Shown one piece after another: positions 42,920 through 52,620 of a stretch of 64,000 bases of DNA. The stretch spans positions 5,733,194-5,797,193 of the forward strand of contig NC_081149.1 in the NCBI RefSeq assembly GCF_958295425.1. The letters are read 5' to 3'. The DNA is from Solea solea. Taxonomy: Eukaryota > Chordata > Actinopteri > Pleuronectiformes > Soleidae. The notes below the pieces were generated by a model. It made no database searches and was not told the origin of the DNA. It worked only from the letters and a program-made list of their open reading frames with translations. Within the stretch, counting starts at the first letter, position 1. Each line of letters starts with the position of its first letter. The position numbers and the translations under genes were made by a program.

Positions 42920-43007
42920 CCTCTCTCTCTCTGTCTCTCTCTCTGTCTCTCCCTCTCTCTGTCTCTCTCTCTGTCTCTCTCTGTCTCTCTCTCTCTCTCT
43001 CTGTCTG
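42920..43007. repeat. CTCTGT-type CT-rich microsatellite
   Basis: An 88-base run of CT dinucleotides with regularly spaced TG interruptions. The Arg/Glu-rich minus-strand frames here are repeat products. Confidence 0.95.
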
Positions 43008-44034
43008 TGCTGAATGAAGAAATCACAGCCCGGCAGTGGCAGTGGTGGCGGCGCGGAGTTGCTGCGGTTGTTTGTGTTCTCCAGAGACGCTGCGCCCGCC
43101 ATCTGATCCTGACATGGCCCAAATCCAAACCTCACACACACTCCTATAGAAACATGTAAAAAACCGTCTCTCTGCATTAGTGACAACAACAACAACAATC
43201 ATGCACTTTCCCCCCCTCCTCTTGCCCTCAGTCCGTAAAAAAAATCCCACTTTGATTACCACTGATCCTCACATGCGTGCTTCATACCTGCGCGTTGTTT
43301 ATGTCACCGCGTCTTAAATGAATCTTTTTTATTGTGTCTTAACTGGAATGATGAAAGAAGCGCTCGCCCCTGCGTCCTTCGGGGGATGCGAGTGCTTTTC
43401 TGCCGGAGAGGATCGGATCCTGACTTTGTTTTTCTCCTTCGGCTGTTATTTCCCTGAAGAGAAGAGCCGAGTGAAGAGAGCTATGAGTGATCGACTCTGC
43501 CTTTATTCTCCAAGTTTTCGGGGGATTTGAAGTTATTGAAAGTCTGGGGATGGGTGACAGCTCGGAGACGTCTTATGTGTGATGCCTATCAGGCACACGA
43601 GCGCGCACGTGCACGCGTACGTCCAGCCTCGCAGACAGAGGGCACGGGGCTCCGGTGTCCTCAAATCCATGTTTTCTTGTGGCCAATCATCTCCGCTCAC
43701 ACATGGCATCCCTCGCAGATTGATTTCATTCAGCTGTAGAGGGCGGCAAGATCAAACAAATGTTGTCTGAAATAGCGGCGGCGGTGCAGGGAGGAGGAGG
43801 AGGAGGAGGGGGGTGGGGGTTTTGCTTGTTCCAAAGATGGTGGAGTGAGGGATGAAAATGGAGAGAAGAAGAATCAGTCATCCAGTCAGCGTCGCGCCAT
43901 GTGGCGACATCGTGCCGCAGCAGTGGAAGGTGTGAACCTACACTCCCTGTTTTTGGCAACTACCCCTTTACACGGTGAGGTGGCTGATTGGTGAGGGTGG
44001 ATCGGTGGTGGTTTGGGCGCGGGCGGGGGGTTGG
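43008..44034. other. Unclassified non-coding sequence
   Basis: Small frames (43318-43530, 43527-43770) have no recognisable domain. Includes GCGCGCACGTGCACGCGTAC near 43601, alternating purine-pyrimidine sequence that may favour Z-DNA, and a GGA run at 43789-43820. Confidence 0.45.
43789..43820. repeat. (GGA)n / G-rich run
   Basis: GGA triplets leading into G-runs. Confidence 0.9.
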
Positions 44035-44230
44035 GGGTGCAGTCCTATTCCTCCACGATGCCTCTGAGTGCCCATGCGAGGAATAATGGATGCGTAATAT
44101 GGAACGACAGCTTGCAGAGCACTGTCATTAATGTTGTAATTCACTTTTAGTGTTTCTACTATTGCGCTGCAACAGGAGGCACAGATGTCACCTGAATCTG
44201 CTCCTTCTCGCAGCCAGAGCACACCCGCTT
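44035..44230. promoter_or_regulatory. Putative conserved non-coding block
   Basis: GAGGAATAATGGATGCGTAA, ACTGTCATTAATGTTGTAAT and TGTCACCTGAATCTGC in a repeat-free stretch. Preceded by a G-rich segment and followed by a CCCAGC-rich one. Confidence 0.4.
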
Positions 44231-44594
44231 TTCACCAGCTGTCTTTGAACGCACCCTGCCAGCCCAGCCCAGCCGAGCCCGCCTGCCTGCCTGTCCCTCT
44301 CCCACCCCCACTCACATCCTTCCCCCGGTTTTCCATCCACCGCTGTCGCAGTAACCGCATGAAAAATAAAACAAGACCACCACAGAGGGTGAAGCCACCG
44401 CCGCAACCTCACATGACGTCCCGAGGCTCATGAAAGCTCCACGAATTTACTGAAAAAAAAAAAAAACTTTTTCAAGAAACCTGAACTATTGAAGCCACAC
44501 ATTTGAGCCCAAGGACTAAATAAAGTCAAGTAAGTTTTGATGATAATTTGAGGTAGATATTTCATCTAAGGTGTTAAAAGTCTGTCTGTCTAGA
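44231..44594. other. Unclassified non-coding sequence
   Basis: C-rich at 44255-44325, then an A-run at 44450-44466. The small frames at 44185-44433 are proline-rich and probably compositional. Confidence 0.45.
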
Positions 44595-44960
44595 TCAGGG
44601 GTGGGCAGTTATTTTCCCTACATGGGAAACATAAAATATTGTTGAGGGCCGGACCAATGGGCTGAATTAATTCTGCTCAATATTAATTTTATCTCTTTAT
44701 AGAAAAAAGTATAGTAAATTGGGCAGCCTACATACACACAACAAACAACATTAAGGAAAATGCAGTTTTTATTCAATTATAACTGACTAACTCTGTTGAA
44801 AATATCAAAGGACTACACTATATAATGAATACTATTATACTACTGTAGTGTAGTCTACTGAATATATTGTTTGACACAACCACGACCATTTCCAAAATTC
44901 CCAAACTTGGAAATTTTTGGGAAGTTTACCGGAAAATGATTTTCCCACCCATTTGCAAAA
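44595..44960 (+). mobile_element. hAT-like element fragment
   Basis: CAGGGGTGGGCAGTTATTTT, TGTTGAGGGCCGGACCAATG, GCTGAATTAATTCTGCTCAA and TATTAATTTTATCTCTTTAT follow the order of the left end of a common teleost hAT element, as I remember it. No transposase frame and no right terminus. The GGAAATTTTTGGGAAG stretch after 44900 may belong to another old repeat. Confidence 0.5.
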
Positions 44961-44989
44961 CCTCTTCCAGACTCCACAGATGCTGGGGC

Positions 44990-45205
44990 CCTTTAACCCT
45001 CTTATGGCCGTCATGATAATCAGGCCGCCTGGATTATTTATTTGATTTTATTTACGAAAATGAGTGAGTTCTTCTGCCCCTTTTTTTCCACCCAAGATAA
45101 CTTTCAGTTCCCATATTTGGCAGTTATTCAACCGTTTAGGAATGAAGTCACAAACGTGTGACACGCTTGGAAGTCCTGAGGGCACAAAGCTCGATTTCTC
45201 TGCGT
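44990..45205 (+). repeat. Unclassified dispersed repeat, family B, copy 2 (uninterrupted)
   Basis: CGTCATGATAATCAGGCCGC, GAGTGAGTTCTTCTGCCCCT, CAAGATAACTTTCAGTTCCC, GGCAGTTATTCAACCGTTTA and GTCACAAACGTGTGACACGC match, in order, the copies at 8360-8560 (minus) and 56598-57085. It is the cleanest copy and defines the family at about 215 bases. Confidence 0.75.
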
Positions 45206-45550
45206 TCCAATTTACCACAGGATGGGTAACCGAAGGGTTAAGAGCAGCAGTGAGTGATGAACTGTAACTTTGTGTTTGCGATGTGTCTACAGCTGGACAT
45301 ACACTTTATTTTTTTTGTTTATTTCATAACACAACATCACTTTGTGTCCTCTCATTACCCGGCGTCCCACTTCTGCTTCTTTGTCTCTTACGACACCGAG
45401 CGAACAACAATGCACTGACACAAAAGTTTGTCTCCTGCCTCTTTAACATAAACTCGTTCCCGGGTTTGTTTACATTTTCACTTAAAGTTTGAGGATAATT
45501 AATCATCCTTACATGTTCTGTACAGTGTCGAGGACTTTGCTGTTTTATGT
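45206..45550. other. Unclassified non-coding sequence
   Basis: Nothing recognised. Confidence 0.45.
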
Positions 45551-45607
45551 ACATATATATATATATATTTATATATATATTTATATATATATATATATAT
45601 TTATATT
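45551..45607. repeat. (TA)n with TATTTA interruptions
   Basis: An AT-only run with regularly spaced TTT interruptions. Confidence 0.95.
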
Positions 45608-46407
45608 TCCTAGCTGACTGTATAAGATGCATATATAGAACGAGTTTCCACTTTTCCTTCCGCTCCTCTGTTTCCTCCCGTAAAAGCTAATCCATCACCG
45701 TGAGTGAGAGGATGACAGCCATGTTTGGCAAAGCGTTACAGAGTGAAACTTCTTCTTCTTTCTTTTTTTTTAAATATATATATATGTGTGTTTGAAAAAC
45801 AAGAAAGAAAGTTCTGTTTATCATTTCTTAATAATGTTCATTCTGAAAATCAACACGCCAGCCGACTCCCAACTGTCAGTCACAGTCGACCCAAACTACA
45901 AAACCAAAGCAGCAGCACAGAGCAGAAGTGAAGCCGCGCCGTCTGTATTCAAGATAAGTTTAAATTAGGAGAAGGGAGTTCATGATTGAAGAGACTTTTG
46001 TTTGTATTTGAAAGTTGTAAAGTGAGAATAAATGTTAAATATAGACGTGTCTCAGTGTTGCGAGTCAAACTATGAAATGGGCTCAGAGACGAGTTAAAGT
46101 TGAGGTAAAGTAATTAAGGATTATCGATTAATTTACATTCAAATGGAAATGAAGGATTATTTTGTACTCTTTGTCATTTCTGTGCTATTGTGGCTGATAT
46201 CCTGGGTTATTTGGTGAATTTTCAGTCACTGAATGTGTTTTTTTTTTTCCTTCGATTGCGTCGTATGTATGTTTATATAATTAGTCCGTCTCGCATATTG
46301 CCGCTTCCTGTCACAATGGCCTTCAAAATAAGAGCCATTGAATTGGGCTTTTGCTAGCCTGGGTGAATCCAGCAACACGTCTGTCAAGGACTTTGTTTTG
46401 ACCAACT
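45608..46407. other. Unclassified non-coding sequence
   Basis: No gene. A short palindromic TATATATA run lies near 45773-45786, and a CTTCCTGTCACAATGG / CAAAATAAGAGCC patch at 46303-46338 may be old MITE sequence. Confidence 0.45.
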
Positions 46408-46466
46408 ACATCCATCTTCCACCGCTTTATCCTCCACATGAGGGTCGCGGCGTGTGCTGGTTCCAA
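46408..46466 (-). mobile_element. V-SINE 3'-tail fragment
   Basis: ATCCATCTTCCACCGCTTTA, TCCTCCACATGAGGGTCGCG and GTGTGCTGGTTCCAAT are the complement of the V-SINE 3' end, as at 35085-35130. Confidence 0.65.
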
Positions 46467-47474
46467 TTATAATTTTTTTATTTCTAACTATAGATGCTAT
46501 AGATATAGATGAATGAGTCTTTTTATTTGGCTGTCGTTAGATGCCAACAAGTTTTCCGTTGCTCTGCGAACAGCACGTTACCGTGATCATTGGTCTAATT
46601 GGTTTTAGGTCTTTCCAATTGCGTGCAGAGGCAGGTGACAGATCTGGTAGTGACGAGGTCTTTGTATCAGCACATGTAAAAGTCTTACTCTAAGGCTAAG
46701 AAAACCAAACACCTATTTATTATTTTAAAGCGGTTATACACTTATACAATCATATTTATAGGTAGTACATACCCTTCTGCCAACAAACCCTCCGTAATGT
46801 TACACACTGGACATTTAATACGTGTTCATTTCAATCTCCCAAACTACCACAATGAGTCAATTAAGTCAAATCCCTTCAAACTTCAGCTTAAACAATAAGT
46901 AGATCATGATACGGATGTCATGGATCATTAAACCAGGTGTGATTAGCACGTTGTTTGTGTTTCATGGTTTACCGCAGGCGTGTGTGCTAATATACAGAGC
47001 ACTTTGGAAAAAATAAGATGGGGGGGAAAAAAAGGAATCAACAGGAATTCATCATGTTTTCTTCTTCTTAAAAATGGGCACAGATTCACTGTGAAGATCA
47101 TTCTGGCAAAACCACAGAGGGAAATGTCAGGAACGGGGAAGAATAAAAAAAAGGTTGAAAGAGGAAAATAGCTGACTGGCTTTGTAAGTGAAGCTAAGCT
47201 GAAAATGAAAAATGTTCATTATGTGCCCGTCAAGGTGAAAGGAAACCATCTCCTCGCCGATGCAGTTAAAATGTTGACCTCTCCTTCTCTGAGGGCAAAA
47301 AAAAAGAGGAGAAATGTGCTCAGTGTGTGTGTGTGTGTGTGTCAGTGTGTGTAGACGTTTTGCATACTCGTATGCATATGTGTGTGTGTGACTGATGAGT
47401 GCCACAGTTGAGACAAGGGCGACGGTGTAAATGGCGCAGCTCGATAAAATGACCCACACATCCGTTTTTTCCTT
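46467..47474. other. Unclassified non-coding sequence with a GT microsatellite
   Basis: AT-rich; a (GT)10 run lies at 47323-47342. The open frame at 47127-47459 (minus) passes through this repeat. Nothing else recognised. Confidence 0.45.
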
Positions 47475-47620
47475 TAGAGGTTGACCGATTAATCATTTCA
47501 GCTGATTAATTGGCTCAGATAGGACGTTTTATATCGGTATCAGCAGACACTGACTCTAACGAATATAATGGATCAGTGGCTATATTTGGACGAGTAACGA
47601 AAAAAAAAAAATGTTGCTGT
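47475..47620 (+). mobile_element. hAT-like terminus (ATCGGT type)
   Basis: It starts TAGAGGTTGACCGATTAATC and continues with TTTTATATCGGTATCAGCAG, matching from memory the end of a common teleost hAT MITE (TAGAGGT(T/C)GACCGAT). The other end is not identified. Confidence 0.5.
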
Positions 47621-47734
47621 TGGTGTGGCCACATGTGGCCCCCAAAGTGATAACAATACTGAAACACTAAAAGTGATCATAATACATTCATTTTGGCATC
47701 ATAAATATGTTTTTATTGTGAGCTCTATATCGTT

Positions 47735-48062
47735 CCAACAAAACAAACACTTCAGGTGTTTCACTAAGGGCTCTAGGCCCCTTATCTCCAGTAGGACAAT
47801 CTTAAGCATAAGCCTACCAAGATGCTTCCACCTTTGTGGCAACAAATTGAGGAAGGCCCTTTTCTACTCCAATACGACTATGCCCCAGTGCACAAAGCAA
47901 GGACTTTAAAGACATGGATTGACTTTGAGTTCGGTGTGGAAGAACTTGACTGGCCCGCATAGATTCCTGACCTCAACCCTTTCGAGCACCTTTGGGATGA
48001 ACTGGATAAGAGATTGTGAGCCAGGCCTTCTCGTCAGACATCTGTGCCTGACCTCATAAATC
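47735..48062 (+). pseudogene. Tc1-like transposase C-terminal remnant
   Basis: From 47819 the plus frame reads MLPPLWQQIEEGPFLLQYDY then APVHKARTLKTW. After an in-frame TAG (47960-47962) it gives IPDLNPFEHLWDELDKRL, then TGA at 48016-48018. These are the second catalytic Asp region (YDYAPVHK) and the third catalytic Glu region (PDLNP-EHLWDEL) of a Tc1/mariner DDE transposase. The upstream AAGGGCTCTAGGCCCCTTAT fits the same element. At least two stops and the lost N-terminal half make it non-functional. It ends where a minus-strand LINE end begins. Confidence 0.85.
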
Positions 48063-48063
48063 C

Positions 48064-48460
48064 TTACATGCATCCATCTTCTATCGCTTTTCCGAGGTCG
48101 GGTCGCTGGGGCGGCCACTTTGTCCAGCTCTTCCGGGGGAATCCTGAAGGCATTCCCAGTCCAGCTGGTCTTGGGTCTTCCCCGGTGCCTCCTCCCGGTA
48201 GGACGTACCCGGAACGCCTCACCAGGGGAGACATCCTAACCAGATGCCCGAGCCAACTCATCTGACTCCTCTCGATGCGGAAGGGCAGTGGCTCTACTCT
48301 GACCGAGCTTTTCACCCTATCTCTAAGGGAGAGCCCAGACATCCTGCGGAGGAAACCCATTTTCGTCCGCTTGTATCATTATTTCAGTCACCTGTGGTCA
48401 CCCACAGCTCGTGACCACAGGTGAGGGTAGGAACGTAGATCTACTGCTAAATCATACCTC
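48064..48460 (-). mobile_element. Non-LTR retrotransposon 3' end
   Basis: The minus strand keeps an open stretch (48360-48064) reading MGFLRRMSGLSLRDRVKSSV, then RIERSQMSWLGHLVRMSPL, LPGGGTGEDPRP and GFPRKSWTKWPP. This is the characteristic C-terminal tail of a widespread fish LINE open frame (SLRDR, RWLGHLVRM, then a GRPR-like region). The region to 48460, with CCACAGCTCGTGACCACAGG, continues it upstream. It is 5'-truncated and rearranged. I do not assign the clade. Confidence 0.75.
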
Positions 48461-48913
48461 ACACCGTAAAAGAGACAAAAGCATTATGGATTTACTATTG
48501 TGGAGAGATGTGGCATGAGGCAGGAATGACTTTCTTATAGCCGTTTGTGCGACAGTGGAGCTGTAACAGCCTGTTGGAGAATGATCTTTGCTGTCTGTCC
48601 AGTGTGTGGTGGAGGGGGTTGCTCTGGATTGTCCATGATGGAGAGCAGCTATTTCGGTGTCCTCCTCTCCACAGGTGTCCTCAAAAGTGTCCAGCCTAAG
48701 ACCGATTGCAGAGACAGCCATCTTGCTAATCCTATCAAGTCTTTTGGTGTTGTTGGCAACGAAGAAGAAGAAGATGGTACTAGGGACCGCAGACTGGTAA
48801 AAGATCTCCGGCGTCTCGCTGCATACGTTGAAGGATCTGAGCTTCCTCAGGAAGGGGAGTCTGCTTATCCTCTTCTGGATTTCCAGTCCTGTATATGTAT
48901 TTGAATACGTCAT
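48440..48913 (-). mobile_element. LINE reverse-transcriptase C-terminal remnant
   Basis: A 153-codon minus-strand frame (48913-48452) contains FLRKLRSFNVCSETPEIFYQ, SAVPSTIFFFFVAN, RLDRISKMAVSAIGLRLDTF and YSSTVAQTAIRKSFLPHATS. These fit the end of the reverse-transcriptase open frame of L2-like fish LINEs. The segment between the IFFFFVA and TKRLDR motifs is shortened, and the catalytic core with the YxDD motif is absent. It lies next to, and appears distinct from, the LINE end at 48064-48460. Confidence 0.8.
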
Positions 48914-49909
48914 TGTCCATATAGTGTATGTCCGTTATACTTTATCACATAGAGTTGTCCATATACAGTAGTGTAAAATTATAGTGATTTTATATTTAAA
49001 AATAAAAATCCACTCTGATTTTCACTTCATTCATTTCAACAGTGCATCAGAAGACCTTTGTTTTTTCCCCCCTCTTGTCAGCAGTGTTTGCGTGTCATCC
49101 TGTTGTTGTTGTTGTTGTTTTATTGTGACCTCTACAGCGAGAGCCGTGACCCTCTCGGACCTCTGCCTGTCTCTTTGCATGTACCTGCTCATGTTGGGGC
49201 TGTTAAAGCTGCACTCGGGCAGCGTGGCTGAAACGTTACGGTCGACCTCTGCGGATCGCACACACACACACTCACGCTGTCCCCTGTGCCTCATTACTGA
49301 CTGTTCCTATGATCTAATGTTACTTCATTCACTCACTGTGTTGGCGAATGTGTATGTGTGTGTGTGTTTTTTTCAAAGAGCTTTCATTCAGCGTTAACAC
49401 TTTAGTCGCCGTGATGCTACGAATCCCTGAGAATAAAGTAGCATTTGTAATTTGTAAGACGAGAAACTCAACCCGTTTTTTTGGACGAACATTTTCAGAC
49501 TTACGACCTCCGAGGCTCGCATGCGCTTGATTTGTGGACTTCTGTCGGGCGGGCTGTTCCGCGCCAACGTTGTCCATTCTTACCTATCTATTATGGATTA
49601 TGAGCTAACCTTTCACCCCGGCGTCTTATTTCTGAACGTCTGCGAGCAGCGGCGCTAAAGTGCAAACTGGGTGCAGACTGTTCTTTCCCATCATTAGCAG
49701 CTCTTTTGTCTTTGGAAAGTCTCATGCTGTGAGGAAAGGTTTCTGAAAAGTTGAAAAATGATAATTCTACTGAAGTTTTCCATTTTCCCTTCACCCTTCC
49801 CTTCTCACATTCAGCGTCTCCTGCTAATGAGTCCTGTGTGTCTCTTAACGCCCGATTAACGTTTCTTCTGCGCTACGGGTTTGTCCAGAATCTAGTTAAA
49901 AAAAACTTT
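48914..49909. other. Unclassified non-coding sequence
   Basis: A (TTG)6 run lies at 49101-49118 and a short TG run at 49350-49370. The frames at 48984-49397 and 49031-49294 run across these and lack domains. Confidence 0.45.
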
Positions 49910-50104
49910 GGCTGCAATTACTAGTAAAGTAAATGTCAACTTTCTTACTAATGGTTTAATTGGTATAAAATAAAACCCTTTTGAATATGACTTTGCTCTT
50001 CTGTGACATTGCAATAATTGATATTTCACTCTGCACTTGAAGGACGAAACAGCGAAGGGATTCATCGCGAAAATAATCAACAGACGATTCATAATGAAAA
50101 TAAA
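49910..50104. mobile_element. Degenerate hAT-type MITE
   Basis: It begins TGGCTGCAATTACTAGTAAA and ends CGAAAATAATCAACAGACGA / TTCATAATGAAAATAA, recalling the termini of the hAT MITE at 8750-9079 (AAAATAATCGACAGATTAA). The interior is unrecognisable. Confidence 0.35.
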
Positions 50105-50357
50105 TTGACTGAAAACACATCATTTTTTAATTGTGTGTCCTTTGTTACGATGACAACTGAATCATACACACTGCTGTGCTGCTAGAAATGTGGATTAATC
50201 TACCGGCAAAAAATAGTCCCTAACAAATCCTGCCTTTCTGAATTAAACAAACAAAACTGAAGTCCTAATTGTTCACATTTTCAGTGTCTTTAGTCAGACT
50301 TTTCTGCCATAGCTCGATGTTTGTCCAAAAACTAATGAAACACTCTTAAATTGCTAT
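50105..50357. other. Unclassified non-coding spacer
   Basis: AT-rich; GTTTGTCCAAAAACTAATG near 50321 may be hAT-MITE interior. Confidence 0.35.
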
Positions 50358-50415
50358 TAAGATAAGATAATATAATCCTTTATTTATCCCTGAATGGGGA
50401 AATGTTTGGTTTTAT
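50358..50415 (-). mobile_element. LINE 3' terminus fragment
   Basis: AAGATAAGATAATATAATCC and TTTATTTATCCCTGAATGGG are the complement of the CCCCATT...AATAAAGGATTATCTTATCTT type of LINE 3' end common in teleosts. Only the tail is present. Confidence 0.6.
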
Positions 50416-50694
50416 AGTAGAGGTAAGTACAAAACTAGTCCCTTAATAAAAACTATTCCCTTAAAAAATACTCCCTTTTTGAGTTAATGAGATTATATCT
50501 TTGAAACGTTCATTTACACACTCTCTGCTCTTTCTTTCTATCTTATTAGGATCCTCACAGTGACGTGTTGACACTGGACACACTCCAATCTCGGCGTCAA
50601 CTACAAAGAGAGTTCCTCCTCTTTCTCCCAACACCTGTGACATTTGACGTCCAGCCGCTCAGAAAGGTAAGACGACTCTTCTCTGATTGATTGT

Positions 50695-50739
<45 letters not shown>

Positions 50740-51078
50740 ACACACACGTACTTAAAGGTACATGTTAAAGCTTTGTGTGTAAATGAACAAAGAAAAAGTA
50801 AAAAAGATTGTGGTGCCTTCACTTGTGCTTCTATGACATGGGAAGTTTCCAACTCGAAACACTGTCGCTTCTTGCCACTCAAATGGTAAAGTTGTGGGAA
50901 TGCGGTTGCTAGGCAACAGCAACACGGATGCACGGATGAAGGACTCCTTGTTCTTCTCCTGACATTCCTCACCTCTTCTCTGGGAAATGTGAACTTGCTT
51001 TTTTTCTTCCTCTAAAACTTTATTTTTAAGAGACAAATTAAACATTTCTGAGCTCTGTACGACAAAATACACCACCCA
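50416..51078. other. Unclassified non-coding sequence with a long CA repeat
   Basis: Contains the CA microsatellite at 50697-50747. The minus frame at 50601-50972 runs through it. Nothing else recognised. Confidence 0.45.
50697..50747. repeat. (CA)18 plus (CA)n microsatellite
   Basis: A 36-base CA run, a CT interruption and a further CA run; the longest dinucleotide tract of this type in the window. Confidence 0.95.
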
Positions 51079-51113
51079 TATATATGTATATACTGTATAT
51101 ATATATGTAAGGT
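51079..51113. repeat. Palindromic TATA/GTATAC microsatellite
   Basis: Alternating TA with symmetrical GTATATACTGTATAT interruptions. Confidence 0.85.
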
Positions 51114-51482
51114 GTGTTCAGTTTATACATTTTTAGGGTCCAATCACCGACTGGTATTCTTTTTCATCATTGTTGTTAGCATCAACTTTTTCTTTTCCTT
51201 TTTCTTTCACTAAATGTGTGAGTGCAATCACAGAAATTCCCCAAACTTGGGGTGCACATCAGCACCCGTGAAACTTGCGATCTGTCTGTATTTTTAGGGT
51301 GATCCGATGAACTCTGCAGGATTTATTTACCGTTAAAAAAAAAACCACATTTTCACATTCCATGTACCCACCATCCACAGACGCCGCCCTCACCTTCCAC
51401 TGTTCTCTATGCGGGTTACCACGGCAACCCTGATAGTGACCACAAGTATGTTGGAATATACTTCAGTATACAATCAGTCATT
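51114..51482. other. Unclassified non-coding sequence
   Basis: Nothing recognised. Confidence 0.45.
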
Positions 51483-51496
51483 GTGCCACCTGCTGG
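51483..51496 (-). promoter_or_regulatory. CTCF-like core motif (perfect core)
   Basis: The minus strand reads CCAGCAGGTGGCAC, which fits every position of the degenerate CTCF core CCASYAGRKGGCRS. Such a match can occur by chance or inside a repeat, so occupancy is unknown. Confidence 0.45.
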
Positions 51497-51524
51497 CAAC
51501 AGGGAGTACACCTTCAGCTACAAA

Positions 51525-51720
51525 CAGTCAGTGCGTTCACATGCATGTTAGTCCAATTTTAGTCAGACTTAAATAATTTGGTTTTCTTAATGTCATGTAA
51601 ACATGTTAGTCCGACTAAAATCGAGCTAGTCTTAGTCAGACTAACATATACTGTACCTGCATGCGATTTATAGTCTGATTACTCGTGCATGTATACGCTT
51701 AGTCGAACTTGAGTTGGACC
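51525..51720. mobile_element. Probable palindromic MITE with AGTC-type repeats
   Basis: CAGTGCGTTCACATGCATGT, TTAGTCCAATTTTAGTCAGA, ACATGTTAGTCCGACTAAAA and AGTCTTAGTCAGACTAACAT form several inverted repeats (TTAGTCCGACTAA is itself palindromic). The pattern is typical of a short foldback element; boundaries are approximate. Confidence 0.5.
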
Positions 51721-52429
51721 AATTACCGATGTACAGCAAGTTACGAAACATACAGAACCACAGCACGATCCAGCTCACCATTCACTGTCTGTCTTTCTGT
51801 GACGTAAAGGTCAACAGGAAACTGATTCAGTACACACCTGCTTATAGAGAGATACAGCGCCACCTACGTACACGGCAAATAAATCCACGGCCTTGGCTCG
51901 ATTAAGTGTTTCATTTACATGAAGCATCAAAAGCACCTCGACAAGTCTGTTTTCAGACTCACAATTCAGTGGCATACATGAAAAAAAAAACAACTCTCGA
52001 CTATAAGGAAATAAATTGTTTTTTGTTATTATAAAATAACTGTTTATTGGGGTTTAAGTGATCCATATTTATGTATAATTTATTAAATCAGCGATAAGCT
52101 TCACTGATAATAATCGGCATTGACCATAGAAACCCCACCCCCCATCTCGAGTTATGTTGTATTGAAATGTTGCATAAGATAAGATAAATGAAAAAAAGAG
52201 ACTTTTCTTTTTGCTACATCAGTGATGACCTCAAAAATAAATTAATAAAACAAACAGTGAGAACTCCTTCAGTCCACTGCCTCTGTGTACTTCCTCATTA
52301 TTTACTTGGTCTTCTAATTAAAAGACGTCTCGGCAGGTCTCTAAATGTCATGTTGACTTAAGTTACAAAACACTGGCCAAGAAAGAAATAACATTTTCCG
52401 TCTCTCTCTTTTCTCATTTTTGCCATTTC
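51721..52429. other. AT-rich unclassified sequence
   Basis: An A-run lies near 51980. No gene. The small frames at 51714-51905 and 51811-51993 have no recognisable domain. Confidence 0.45.
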
Positions 52430-52620
52430 GTGTAATGAGCCGCCGCCGTTTCCACGTTTCCCTCCTTTTGTTGTAGAATTTTTTTCTCTCGCCACGTCGG
52501 GCTCCACTCTCACATCAGGACAGACTCATCGGGTTGATAATCTGCAGTTACGGAGAATCTGCCTCGCAGCAGTGTCAGACTTACATCAAAGCCGCTCTTG
52601 TAATTTTCATCTCAAGGGCA
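52430..52620. promoter_or_regulatory. Putative conserved non-coding block
   Basis: CGTGTAATGAGCCGCCGCCG, GGTTGATAATCTGCAG and CTTGTAATTTTCATCTCAAG in complex, repeat-free sequence. Confidence 0.35.

Noticed and set aside
43318..43530. Possible exon with a cysteine-containing 70-codon frame
   Set aside because: No recognisable domain, no clear acceptor/donor pair and no supporting neighbours.
49031..49397. Overlapping frames of 87 and 137 codons on opposite strands
   Set aside because: Both span a TTG run and short TG/CA runs; no domain and no splice context.
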